A program made the position numbers and the translations under genes. A DNA stretch of 64,000 nucleotides from Halorussus caseinilyticus (GTDB taxonomy: Archaea; Halobacteriota; Halobacteria; Halobacteriales; Haladaptataceae), in NCBI RefSeq assembly GCF_029338395.1, contig NZ_CP119809.1, positions 2,108,001 to 2,172,000 on the forward strand. Direction: 5' to 3'. Below, in pieces: positions 26,195 through 33,806 of this stretch; the stretch's first letter is position 1, and each line of letters opens with the position of its first letter. The notes under the pieces are model-generated. The model was not told the origin of the DNA, made no database searches, and was given only the letters and a program-made list of their open reading frames with translations.

Positions 26195-26204
26195 ATCTTT
26201 ATAC
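26195..26204 (+). promoter_or_regulatory. TATA-like box of the toxin-antitoxin pair
   Basis: TCTTTATACG lies about 30 bases before the ATG at 26233, the usual leaderless spacing. Confidence 0.5.
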
Positions 26205-26232
26205 GTATGGACCAAATAACATAGGTCGCTGG

Positions 26233-26558
26233 ATGGCGGGCTACACCGTAATCGAAGACTGGCAGTCTGTCGAGGCCGGATACGTGTTGGACGTGACCAT
26301 TCGGAAAACGGAGGACGATAAGTATCCGAGTGGATGGGACTACAGTCTCCACCTCGGAGAGGTCGGCGGCGACACGGTTCTCCGGTACGACAACGCCCAC
26401 GAACGGACAAAAGGTCACGAACGGCACACGAGAGGGGAAGTCGAGTACATCGACTTTCCCGGTATGTGGAACTCTACGACCGATTCGAGACCGAAGCCGA
26501 GGAAACGACAGCCGATGAGTGGAGTTGGCAAAATCGGTGTAGACCACCACGGAGGTGA
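26233..26558 (+). pseudogene. tumE: TumE-type toxin gene, apparently frameshifted
   Basis: The N-terminal 79 residues (ending VEYIDFPGMW) match the TumE/DUF6516 toxin family: DVTIRKTEDDKYPSGWDYSLHL, VLRYDNAHERTKGHERHT. After codon TGG at 26467-26469 the open frame runs into unrelated sequence and ends at 26601 inside the next gene. In a frame displaced by one base the expected family ending appears, VELYDRFETEAEET and then a stop at 26558, nine bases before the antitoxin ATG. Restoring one G (TGG GAA CTC) would join both halves. Either a genuine one-base deletion that inactivates the toxin, or a base-calling error. TumE toxins are putative nucleases; the partner is the HTH protein downstream. 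Confidence 0.65.
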
Positions 26559-26566
26559 CATCTACC

Positions 26567-26971
26567 ATGCCCAAACTCAAAATCACCGTCGGCGAACGTG
26601 ACCGATTGCGAGACCGAACGCGCCGACGTATCGAGGCGGCCGAAGAAGACGTTTCTCTCGATGACGTTCAGCCAGTGCTGAACTTCGAGTCGTACGCCGA
26701 CCTGAGCAGACTTCTCAGCCAAAAAAATCTGGAGTTGCTCGAAGCTATCGCCGAACACGAACCGGACAGTATCCGTGAGGCGGCGAAGATAGTTAGTAGA
26801 GACTACAAGCAGGTTCACCGAAATCTCTCCGAACTCGAAGACATCGGGGTTCTCGAATTCGAGGGAGGAGGCCGCGGGCGTCCGAAAAAGCCAATGCTGG
26901 CCTACGACGGGTTAGAAATAGACTTGCCGTTTACCGACTCGGGTGGCGACACCGATGTCGCTACGCCGTAG
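26567..26971 (+). CDS. tumA: HVO_A0114 family HTH antitoxin (TumA-type)
   Basis: 134 residues with a GGAGG Shine-Dalgarno at about 26551. The C-terminal half is a winged helix: [46 protein letters not shown], then [16 protein letters not shown] wing region. This matches the HVO_A0114 family, which is regularly found directly after TumE-type toxins in haloarchaea and is taken as the DNA-binding antitoxin that also represses the operon. Its gene is intact while the toxin is frameshifted, so it may persist as a solitary regulator. Confidence 0.82.
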   Translation: MPKLKITVGERDRLRDRTRRRIEAAEEDVSLDDVQPVLNFESYADLSRLLSQKNLELLEAIAEHEPDSIREAAKIVSRDYKQVHRNLSELEDIGVLEFEGGGRGRPKKPMLAYDGLEIDLPFTDSGGDTDVATP

Positions 26972-27020
26972 CCGCTTTCTTTCGTCGTCTGTCGAACCCC
27001 GGTTCGACGCGTTCGAGTAG

Positions 27021-27030
27021 CTTTTTACCC
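27021..27030 (+). promoter_or_regulatory. TATA-like box of the malic enzyme gene
   Basis: CTTTTTACCC is centred about 27 bases before the ATG at 27052, fitting a leaderless mRNA. Confidence 0.5.
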
Positions 27031-27051
27031 TCGGGGACGGTTGGCCCGACC

Positions 27052-29310
27052 ATGGGATTAGACGAGGACTCCCTCGATTATCATCGGGAAGAGCCGCCGG
27101 GGAAAATCGAGATTTCGACGACCAAGCCGACGAACACCCAACGCGACCTGAGTCTGGCGTACTCGCCGGGCGTGGCCGCGCCGTGTCGCGCAATCGACGC
27201 GAACCCCGACGACGCCTACAAGTACACCGCGAAGGGGAACCTCGTGGGCGTCGTCTCGAACGGGAGCGCAGTGCTGGGACTGGGCGACATCGGCGCGCAG
27301 GCGTCCAAGCCCGTCATGGAGGGCAAGGGCGTCCTCTTCAAGCGGTTCGCCGACATCGACGTGTTCGACATCGAGTTGGACCAAGAGAGCGCCGAGGACC
27401 TGATTCGGACGACGAAGGCGATGGAACCCACGTTCGGCGGCATCAACCTCGAAGACATCAAAGCGCCGGAATGCTTCGAAATCGAGGAGACCCTGCGCGA
27501 GGAGATGGACATCCCCGTGTTCCACGACGACCAGCACGGCACTGCCATCATCTCCGGGGCGGCCCTGCTCAACGCCACCGAACTCAACGGAAAAGACCTC
27601 GAAGACCTCGAAATCGTCTTCTCGGGGGCGGGTGCCTCGGCCATCGCCACCGCGCGGTTCTACGTCTCGCTGGGCGCGCGCAGGGAGAACATCACGATGT
27701 GTGACTCCTCGGGCATCATCACCCAGAACCGGGCCGACCACGGTGACGTGAACGAGTACAAAGCCGAGTTCGCCCGCGACGTTCCCGAGGGCGAACTCGC
27801 CGACGCGATGGAGGGCGCGGACGTGTTCGTCGGTCTCTCGGTCGCTGGCATCGTCTCCCAAGAGATGGTCCGGTCGATGGCCGACGACCCAATCATCTTC
27901 GCCATGGCGAACCCCGACCCCGAAATCGGCTACGAGGAGGCCAAGGACGCCCGCGACGACACGGTTATCATGGCGACGGGGCGGTCGGACTACCCCAACA
28001 TGGTCAACAACGTCCTCGGGTTCCCGTTCATCTTCCGGGGTGCCCTCGACGTACGCGCGACCGAAATCAACGAGGAGATGAAGATTGCCGCCGCCCAAGC
28101 CCTCGCAGACCTCGCAAAGCAGGACGTGCCCGACGCCGTGGTGAAAGCCTACGGCGACCAACCGCTCCAGTTCGGCCCGGAGTACATCATCCCTAAGCCA
28201 CTCGACCCGCGGGTCCTCTTCCAAGTCGCGCCCGCCGTCGCCGACGCCGCGATGGAGTCGGGCGTCGCCCGGAGCGAGTTGGACACCGAGTCGTACGTCG
28301 AGACGCTCGAAGCGCGCCTCGGCAAGTCCCGCGAGATGATGCGCGTGGTCCTCAACAAGGCCAAGTCCGACCCCAAGCGGGTGGCGCTGGCGGAAGGCGA
28401 CGACGAGAAGATGATTCGCGCCGCGTACCAGATGCAGGAGGAGGGAATCGCCAACCCCGTCCTCATCGGCGACGGCGAGGCTATCGAGGCCACCGCCGCG
28501 GACCTCGGACTCGACTTCGACCCGGACATCGCCGACCCAGCGAACGGCGACTACGACGAGTACGGTCGCCGCCTCTACCAACTCCGGCGGCGCAAGGGCA
28601 TCACCGAGAGCGAGGCCGAGGACCTCGTTCGCAAGGACAGCAACTACTTCGGGAGCGTGATGGTCGAACAGGGCGACGCCGACGCGATGCTCACGGGCCT
28701 GACCCACCACTACCCGTCGGCGCTCCGTCCGCCGCTACAGGTCATCGGCACCGACGAGGACGCCGACTACGCCGCCGGGGTGTACATGCTGACGTTCAAG
28801 AACCGAGTCGTCTTCTGCGCCGACGCCACCGTCAATCAGGACCCCGACGAGGACGTGCTGGCCGAAATCACCCGCCACACTGCGGAACTCGCCCGCCGGT
28901 TCAACGTCGAACCGCGAGCGGCGATGCTGTCGTACTCGAACTTCGGGAGCGTGGACAACGAGGGGACTCGAAAGCCCCGGAACGCGGCCGAGCAACTCCG
29001 CGCGGACCCCGACGTGGACTTCCCGGTGGACGGCGAGATGCAGGCCGACACCGCCGTCGTGGAGGACATCCTCAACGGTACCTACGAGTTCTCGGAACTC
29101 GACGACCCCGCGAACCTGCTGGTGTTCCCGAACCTCGAAGCGGGCAACATCGGCTACAAACTCCTCCAGCGACTCGGCGGCGCGGACGCCATCGGCCCGA
29201 TGCTGGTCGGCATGGACAAGCCAGTCCACGTCATCCAGCGCGGCGACGAGGTGAAAGACATCGTAAACCTCGCGGGCGTCGCTGTAGTTGACGCACAGAA
29301 GAACGAGTAG
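27052..29310 (+). CDS. maeB: NADP-dependent malic enzyme fused to phosphotransacetylase-like domain
   Basis: 752 residues. The malic enzyme part covers residues 1 to about 420: [43 protein letters not shown], the NADP-binding [12 protein letters not shown], and [14 protein letters not shown]. It decarboxylates malate to pyruvate with NAD(P)H. From about 430 a phosphotransacetylase-like domain follows ([50 protein letters not shown]). In bacterial MaeB fusions this second domain is thought to be regulatory (acetyl-CoA sensing) rather than catalytic; the same is likely here. Two T6 tracts follow the stop. Confidence 0.95.
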   Translation: MGLDEDSLDYHREEPPGKIEISTTKPTNTQRDLSLAYSPGVAAPCRAIDANPDDAYKYTAKGNLVGVVSNGSAVLGLGDIGAQASKPVMEGKGVLFKRFADIDVFDIELDQESAEDLIRTTKAMEPTFGGINLEDIKAPECFEIEETLREEMDIPVFHDDQHGTAIISGAALLNATELNGKDLEDLEIVFSGAGASAIATARFYVSLGARRENITMCDSSGIITQNRADHGDVNEYKAEFARDVPEGELADAMEGADVFVGLSVAGIVSQEMVRSMADDPIIFAMANPDPEIGYEEAKDARDDTVIMATGRSDYPNMVNNVLGFPFIFRGALDVRATEINEEMKIAAAQALADLAKQDVPDAVVKAYGDQPLQFGPEYIIPKPLDPRVLFQVAPAVADAAMESGVARSELDTESYVETLEARLGKSREMMRVVLNKAKSDPKRVALAEGDDEKMIRAAYQMQEEGIANPVLIGDGEAIEATAADLGLDFDPDIADPANGDYDEYGRRLYQLRRRKGITESEAEDLVRKDSNYFGSVMVEQGDADAMLTGLTHHYPSALRPPLQVIGTDEDADYAAGVYMLTFKNRVVFCADATVNQDPDEDVLAEITRHTAELARRFNVEPRAAMLSYSNFGSVDNEGTRKPRNAAEQLRADPDVDFPVDGEMQADTAVVEDILNGTYEFSELDDPANLLVFPNLEAGNIGYKLLQRLGGADAIGPMLVGMDKPVHVIQRGDEVKDIVNLAGVAVVDAQKNE

Positions 29311-29340
29311 AACCGCGAGCGAAGCGTCTCGGAAATCTGA

Positions 29341-29372
29341 GCGGGCTTTTTTGGAGGAGGTTTTTTGCGCGA
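29341..29372 (+). terminator. T-rich terminator of maeB
   Basis: Two T6 runs at 29347-29352 and 29361-29366 lie 30-55 bases after the maeB stop; oligo-T tracts on the coding strand are the main archaeal termination signal. Confidence 0.65.
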
Positions 29373-29514
29373 GTGGTGTCCCGAGCGAGTGAAACGAGCG
29401 AGGAGACACATAGAAAACCATCCGTTCGGGGTATCGTAATATGTTCACAGACGATAATTCCCGAAAGATATATGTTAGAATACCATAATAACTTGCGTGT
29501 GGGCTAAATAAACT

Positions 29515-29527
29515 GGAGGAAACGACT
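29515..29527 (+). promoter_or_regulatory. Shine-Dalgarno of the chemotaxis transducer
   Basis: TGGAGGAAACGAC places GGAGG about nine bases before the ATG at 29528 and decides that start over the in-frame ATG at 29564. The AT-rich DNA at about 29430-29500 upstream can hold the promoter, so this mRNA has a leader, unlike many neighbours. Confidence 0.7.
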
Positions 29528-31162
29528 ATGAAATTTACTCGGGTTTTACTCAGCGGAACCGATATGGAACCGACGGACGACGACGCGGCCCGACTCGGCT
29601 CGGATACTTCGACCGAGGACGCCGTAGATGTCGAGACCGAGGTGTTACTTCAGAACATCTTGGATGGTCTCGAAGCCGCGACTCTCGTCGTAGACGCTGA
29701 CGGCGACGTTACTCATCTCAATCGACAGGCACTCGCTCTCTTCGACACGACGCAAGAGGACGCAGTTGGCCGGACGCCGGACGAGTTACGAGGCGACGGT
29801 GGGCAAAGCCCCCGACTGGTGGAGGAGGCTCTAGAGACCGGAGAGGAAATCCAACAACGACAGGAGACTCTCGAAGTCGGTGGGGAGACTATCGTCATCA
29901 GCCGAAGCATCGTCCCGTTCGTAACCGACGAGGGAGAGGTTACGGGCGGTCTCGAAATCGACCGCGACGTGACGGCACGAATCGAGGAAGAGCGGCGAAA
30001 AGAAAAGCTAAACGACTACCAGCAACGCGTTCTCACGGACCTCCAGACGAAGTTGGACGCGCTCGCGGACGGCGACTTGACTATCGACCCGTCGGTTCCG
30101 GAACCCGACGCCGACTTCGCCGAGATGCAGGAGACCCACGCGGAGTTCACTGCGATGAATCGGTCGCTCGAACGGGCGGTCGAGAACATCCAGACGGTAG
30201 TCGAGGATTTGACGGCGCTAGCGGACGAACTCGCGGCGTCGAGCGAGCAACTCAGCGGGTCGAGCGAAGAGGTGACGAGTTCCATCGAGCAAATCGAAGC
30301 CTCCGGTCAAGAGATTACCCGCGGCGTCGAGGACCTCGCCAACAAAACCGAGCGCGCGGAGTCGAACGTCACCGACCTGAGTGCGTCGATAGAGGAAGTC
30401 ACGAGCGCGGCCCAACAGATAGACGCCCAGTCCGACCGGACAGCAGAACTGGCGTCGGAAGGCAACCGGAGCGTCTCACAGGCAGTCGAGAAAATCAGAG
30501 ACGCAACCGCGTCTGCCGACCAAATCGAGACCGACATCGAAGCCCTCCAAGAGAGCATGGAGGACGTGAGTCGGATTACGGAGGTAATCGCGGACATCGC
30601 GGACCAGACGAATCTGTTAGCACTGAACGCCAACATCGAAGCGGCACGGGCCGACGAAGACGGCGACGGATTCGCCGTCGTAGCGAGCGAAATCAAGAAC
30701 CTCGCCGAGGAGTCCCAAGAATCGACCGACGAAATCACTGCGATAATCGAGACGGCCCGCTCGCAGACCGAGACCGTCGTCACGAGTATCGAGGAAATGA
30801 ACGCGAACGTGGCGGACGGAGCCAACGCGGTCGAAGATGTCGTGACCACGCTCGGCGACATCGAGGCAACCGCCGAACAGACCAGCGAAGGGGTGGCGGA
30901 AGTCAGCGATGCCGTCGAAGACCAAGCCCAGAACGCCGAGGAGGTCAGCGTCGTAGTCGAGGACACCGCAGAGTTGAGCCAACGAATCACGGCCTCGATT
31001 CAGGAAGTCTCCGCCGGAGTCCAGCAACAGGCCACGGCGATGGACCAAGTTGCGGACTCCGCAGAGGCCCTGAGCGCAATGGCCGACGACCTCTACGAGA
31101 GCATCGACCGATTCAAAACGAGTTCGGACGAAACTGCCGACATCAAGGATACAGTGAATTGA
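29528..31162 (+). CDS. Soluble methyl-accepting chemotaxis transducer with PAS sensor
   Basis: 544 residues with no membrane segment. Residues about 40-150 form a PAS domain ([32 protein letters not shown]), residues 155-215 a linker helix, and from about 220 a long MCP coiled-coil. The conserved hairpin tip that contacts CheA/CheW reads [38 protein letters not shown] at about 358-396. Likely methylation sites are in flanking Glu/Gln helices. A cytoplasmic receptor for an internal signal such as redox state or a metabolite; no heme or flavin ligand residue can be assigned. No che or archaellum genes are nearby. Confidence 0.93.
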   Translation: MKFTRVLLSGTDMEPTDDDAARLGSDTSTEDAVDVETEVLLQNILDGLEAATLVVDADGDVTHLNRQALALFDTTQEDAVGRTPDELRGDGGQSPRLVEEALETGEEIQQRQETLEVGGETIVISRSIVPFVTDEGEVTGGLEIDRDVTARIEEERRKEKLNDYQQRVLTDLQTKLDALADGDLTIDPSVPEPDADFAEMQETHAEFTAMNRSLERAVENIQTVVEDLTALADELAASSEQLSGSSEEVTSSIEQIEASGQEITRGVEDLANKTERAESNVTDLSASIEEVTSAAQQIDAQSDRTAELASEGNRSVSQAVEKIRDATASADQIETDIEALQESMEDVSRITEVIADIADQTNLLALNANIEAARADEDGDGFAVVASEIKNLAEESQESTDEITAIIETARSQTETVVTSIEEMNANVADGANAVEDVVTTLGDIEATAEQTSEGVAEVSDAVEDQAQNAEEVSVVVEDTAELSQRITASIQEVSAGVQQQATAMDQVADSAEALSAMADDLYESIDRFKTSSDETADIKDTVN

Positions 31163-31238
31163 ATCGAGCGTCGAGCAGGTAGCGCCTCTGAGAGGCTCCT
31201 ACAACGCCGAACTTCACGCGCTGAAGTTGTCGATACCC

Positions 31239-31247
31239 TTTTATCCC
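31239..31247 (+). promoter_or_regulatory. TATA-like box for the small HTH/membrane pair
   Basis: CTTTTATCC stands about 30 bases upstream of the GTG at 31272. Confidence 0.5.
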
Positions 31248-31271
31248 GTTTGCATAATTACATAGATAACT

Positions 31272-31616
31272 GTGAGTGAGGACTGTGATGTCGAGGATAT
31301 TGCGGCGCTCCTCGAGGACGAGACTGTCCGGACCATCCTCACCGAAACGAGTATCGAACCCATGTCAGCGAACGCACTGAGCGAGCGATGCGGGGCATCG
31401 GAACCGACAATTTACCGTCGGTTGAAGGACCTGCGCGCGTACGACCTCATCGAAGAACAGACCCGACCGGACCCGACCGGGGGCCACCACTACAAGGTGT
31501 ACTCGCCGCGACTCCGGCGCGTAACCGTCGAACTGGAGGACGGGTCACTCACAGTCGAACTGAAACGCGAGGAGGACATCGCCGACAGATTCACCGACCT
31601 CGTCGAGGGGATGTGA
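31272..31616 (+). CDS. ArsR-like winged-helix regulator
   Basis: 114 residues starting at GTG. The winged helix covers about residues 10-85: IAALLEDETVRTILTETSIEPMSANALSERCGASEPTIYRRLKDL with wing YKVYSPRLRRVTVELEDGS. No cysteine metal site except one in RCGA. It is followed after one base by a small membrane protein gene, an association I recall in other haloarchaea (HTH plus DUF7521). The HTH protein probably controls its own operon. The signal is unknown. Confidence 0.85.
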   Translation: MSEDCDVEDIAALLEDETVRTILTETSIEPMSANALSERCGASEPTIYRRLKDLRAYDLIEEQTRPDPTGGHHYKVYSPRLRRVTVELEDGSLTVELKREEDIADRFTDLVEGM

Positions 31617-31617
31617 C

Positions 31618-31938
31618 ATGACGGCGTTACAACTCGCGCCAGCGGACATCCCCAACTGGGTGCGGATACTGTCGCAAATCCTAAGCATCGCCACGGCGCT
31701 GGTGGGTCTCCTCATCGCGTATCAGGCCTACCGGGGCTATCGTCGGAACGACAGCAGACCGATGCTGTTCATCGCAATCGGGTTCACGCTCACCGTCGGA
31801 CTCCCGTTCGTGATGGTGATTCCGGCGCTCGTTCTCTCCCAGAGTGCGTTCGCGGCGACGGCCATCGCCCTCCTCTCGGACCTGAGTACGCTGGTGGGAC
31901 TCGGGTGCATCCTCTACGCGCTCCGGATGCCCGGCTAA
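31618..31938 (+). CDS. DUF7521-type small membrane protein
   Basis: 106 residues with three hydrophobic segments: VRILSQILSIATALVGLLIAYQAY, MLFIAIGFTLTVGLPFVMVIPALVL and TLVGLGCILYALRMPG. Short loops with RRNDSRPM between the first two. It starts one base after the winged-helix gene's stop, so the two are almost certainly co-translated. The pair may form a membrane-linked regulatory unit, with the membrane protein sequestering or signalling to the HTH partner; this is inference. Biochemical role unknown. Confidence 0.75.
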   Translation: MTALQLAPADIPNWVRILSQILSIATALVGLLIAYQAYRGYRRNDSRPMLFIAIGFTLTVGLPFVMVIPALVLSQSAFAATAIALLSDLSTLVGLGCILYALRMPG

Positions 31939-32106
31939 GCCGAGACACGTAATTCGCTGTCTTTCGCAATTCTAAACACTCCTTTGGAAATTCTATTTAA
32001 TTCTATACCGTCGTATTTCCGTACACTCCGGAGCCACCGGCGGCCGTCCGACTCGTCTGACGGCCGCCGGGAGTAGCTTCAACTGTCCCGCCCGAGAGAA
32101 ACGCAC

Positions 32107-33075
32107 ATGGAACATCGTTCGGAGCGCGTCACGCTCGCGCGCCTCCCCTCGGGCGTCGAAATCGAGACGACCGTTCACACCTACGACGGTCGGGCCGACG
32201 GCCCGACCGTCTACGTACAGGCCGCTCAACACGGCCGCGAGATAAACGGGACCGAGACCCTGCGGCGGGTCCACGACCGACTCGCGGGCGACGACCCGGA
32301 CCTCGCGGGCCGGGTCGTCGTCGTGCCGGTTGCCGACCCGCTCACGTTCGACCGTGTGTCGTACACGACGCCCGAGCAGTTAGACAGCGTGAACCCCAAC
32401 ATGAACCGGGTGTGGCCCGGCGACTCCGACGGCACCCTCCACGAACGGATGGCCGCCACGCTCTGGGAGTACGTCGAGGACGCCGACGCGGTTATCGACC
32501 TCCACACCGGGAGCGCCGACATGCTCCCGCACGTCGTCTTCATGGAGGGCCACGACGAGTCGCGCGCCCTCGCCGAAGCGTTCGGCACGGGTCTCCTGCT
32601 CTCGGAGGAGGCGGGCGAGGACGCCGACGCCGAGTGGGACGCGCGGGACTTCGGCGGGAAGTTGCGGGTCGCGGCCACGCGGAAGGGCATCCCGACAATC
32701 ACGCCCGAACTCGCGCACAACAAGCGACTCGCCGAGGACGCCATCGAGACCGGCGTCGAAGGGACTCTCGACGCCCTCCGGCATCTCGGACTGCTCGCGG
32801 GCGACCCGAGCGACCGCGACCCGACGCTGGCGCGCAACCACCTCGGTCGGGTCACGGCCGACGAGTCCGGACTATTCCGCGCGGACCCCGACCGGGAAGT
32901 GGGTCAGCGCGTCGAACCCGGCGAGCGAGTCGGCACGCTCTACGACCCGACGACCTACGAGACGCTACAGGAGGTCGAGACCGACCGCGGCGGAGTCCTC
33001 TACTCGCTGACGCGGGAAGCGACCGTAACTGGCGGCGAAAAACTGCTGAGTGTCGCGCTCGTGCGTGAGTCGTAA
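32107..33075 (+). CDS. Succinylglutamate desuccinylase/aspartoacylase family protein
   Basis: 322 residues of a zinc carboxypeptidase-like amidohydrolase. Metal ligands and catalytic residues are readable: AAQHGREINGTE (His-x2-Glu), DLHTGSADMLPHV (second His), and ITPELAHNK (catalytic Glu). Related enzymes deacylate N-acyl amino acids, but haloarchaeal members also include uncharacterised peptidase-like proteins. A C-terminal beta domain (EPGERVGTLYDPTTYETL) is typical. Upstream 31939-32106 is a short AT-rich then GC-rich gap. Substrate not determinable. Confidence 0.88.
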   Translation: MEHRSERVTLARLPSGVEIETTVHTYDGRADGPTVYVQAAQHGREINGTETLRRVHDRLAGDDPDLAGRVVVVPVADPLTFDRVSYTTPEQLDSVNPNMNRVWPGDSDGTLHERMAATLWEYVEDADAVIDLHTGSADMLPHVVFMEGHDESRALAEAFGTGLLLSEEAGEDADAEWDARDFGGKLRVAATRKGIPTITPELAHNKRLAEDAIETGVEGTLDALRHLGLLAGDPSDRDPTLARNHLGRVTADESGLFRADPDREVGQRVEPGERVGTLYDPTTYETLQEVETDRGGVLYSLTREATVTGGEKLLSVALVRES

Positions 33076-33085
33076 GTTTCTGCTC

Positions 33086-33346
33086 CTATCGGCGCGCCGT
33101 GATGTACAGAAGCGGCGCGACGACCAGCAGGGCGATGCCGAGGAACTTGTAGTGTAGCGGTGCCAGACTCGCCGGTGTCAGGATGAACACCAGTCCGAAC
33201 GTGATGGCGTTCAGCGACAACACCTTCCGAGAGCCGAGCGGGATTGCCGCCAGCACCGACAGAACGAACAGCAACAACAACGCCTGCCCGACGTTGTAGT
33301 TGATGAGGAAGTCGTCGATGAGGGGCAGTGGCACGAACTCTATCAT
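33086..33346 (-). CDS. Small three-segment membrane protein
   Basis: 86 residues: a polar N-terminus (IEFVPLPLIDDFLINYN), then QALLLLFVLSVLAAIPLG, ITFGLVFILTPASLAPL and FLGIALLVVAPLLYITARR. The length and the spacing of the segments resemble small haloarchaeal membrane proteins without assigned function. Convergent with the aspartoacylase-like gene, ten bases apart. No recognisable motif. Confidence 0.6.
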   Translation of the reverse strand: MIEFVPLPLIDDFLINYNVGQALLLLFVLSVLAAIPLGSRKVLSLNAITFGLVFILTPASLAPLHYKFLGIALLVVAPLLYITARR

Positions 33347-33423
33347 CGTTACCCAAAAGTCGCCTCGAAATACCCTTTAAAGTTCCGCTATGGCGCTATG
33401 CCGGGGTCGTTCGCTCGCCGAGT

Positions 33424-33624
33424 TCATCCGCTCGCTCCTTGGAGGTCCAGCGGACGCACCCAGACGTACCAGACGACCAGTACCGCGGTGAGGTAGCCGC
33501 TCACCCACACCGCGGTTCCGAGCGACTCGTAGCCAGCGGTGGTCAGCACGTACTTGAGGAATCCCGGAACCGTGACGCCGAGCGCGAGCGCCAGACCGAA
33601 TCGGGCTTTCTCGCCGAGACCCAT
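33424..33624 (-). CDS. Small two-segment membrane protein
   Basis: 66 residues from the ATG at 33624: GEKARFGLALALGVTVPGFLKYVL and TAVWVSGYLTAVLVVWYVWVRPLD. An upstream in-frame start at 33708 would add 28 polar residues (NRAFDLGRVPTTG) that look like non-coding translation, so the shorter form is chosen. Possibly in one transcript with the 33086 gene. Function unknown. Confidence 0.5.
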   Translation of the reverse strand: MGLGEKARFGLALALGVTVPGFLKYVLTTAGYESLGTAVWVSGYLTAVLVVWYVWVRPLDLQGASG

Positions 33625-33775
33625 CAGCGACCACCGCCGTTCCGTGGGGACATGCCCGGTAGTAGGCACTCGACCAAGGTCAAACGCTCGGTTCGGGTCG
33701 GCCGACACCTCTCTGCAATCCGACTCTTTATACCTACACCTAGAGATATAGTTGCAATATTCACAAATTACATGG

Positions 33776-33784
33776 TTTTATATG
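33776..33784 (+). promoter_or_regulatory. TATA-like box of the secreted nuclease gene
   Basis: TTTTATATG is 23-31 bases before the ATG at 33807, supporting that start and a leaderless mRNA. A second box-like TTTATACC lies at about 33725. Confidence 0.6.
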
Positions 33785-33806
33785 TGAAGAGAAGGTGGTT
33801 CTCCAC

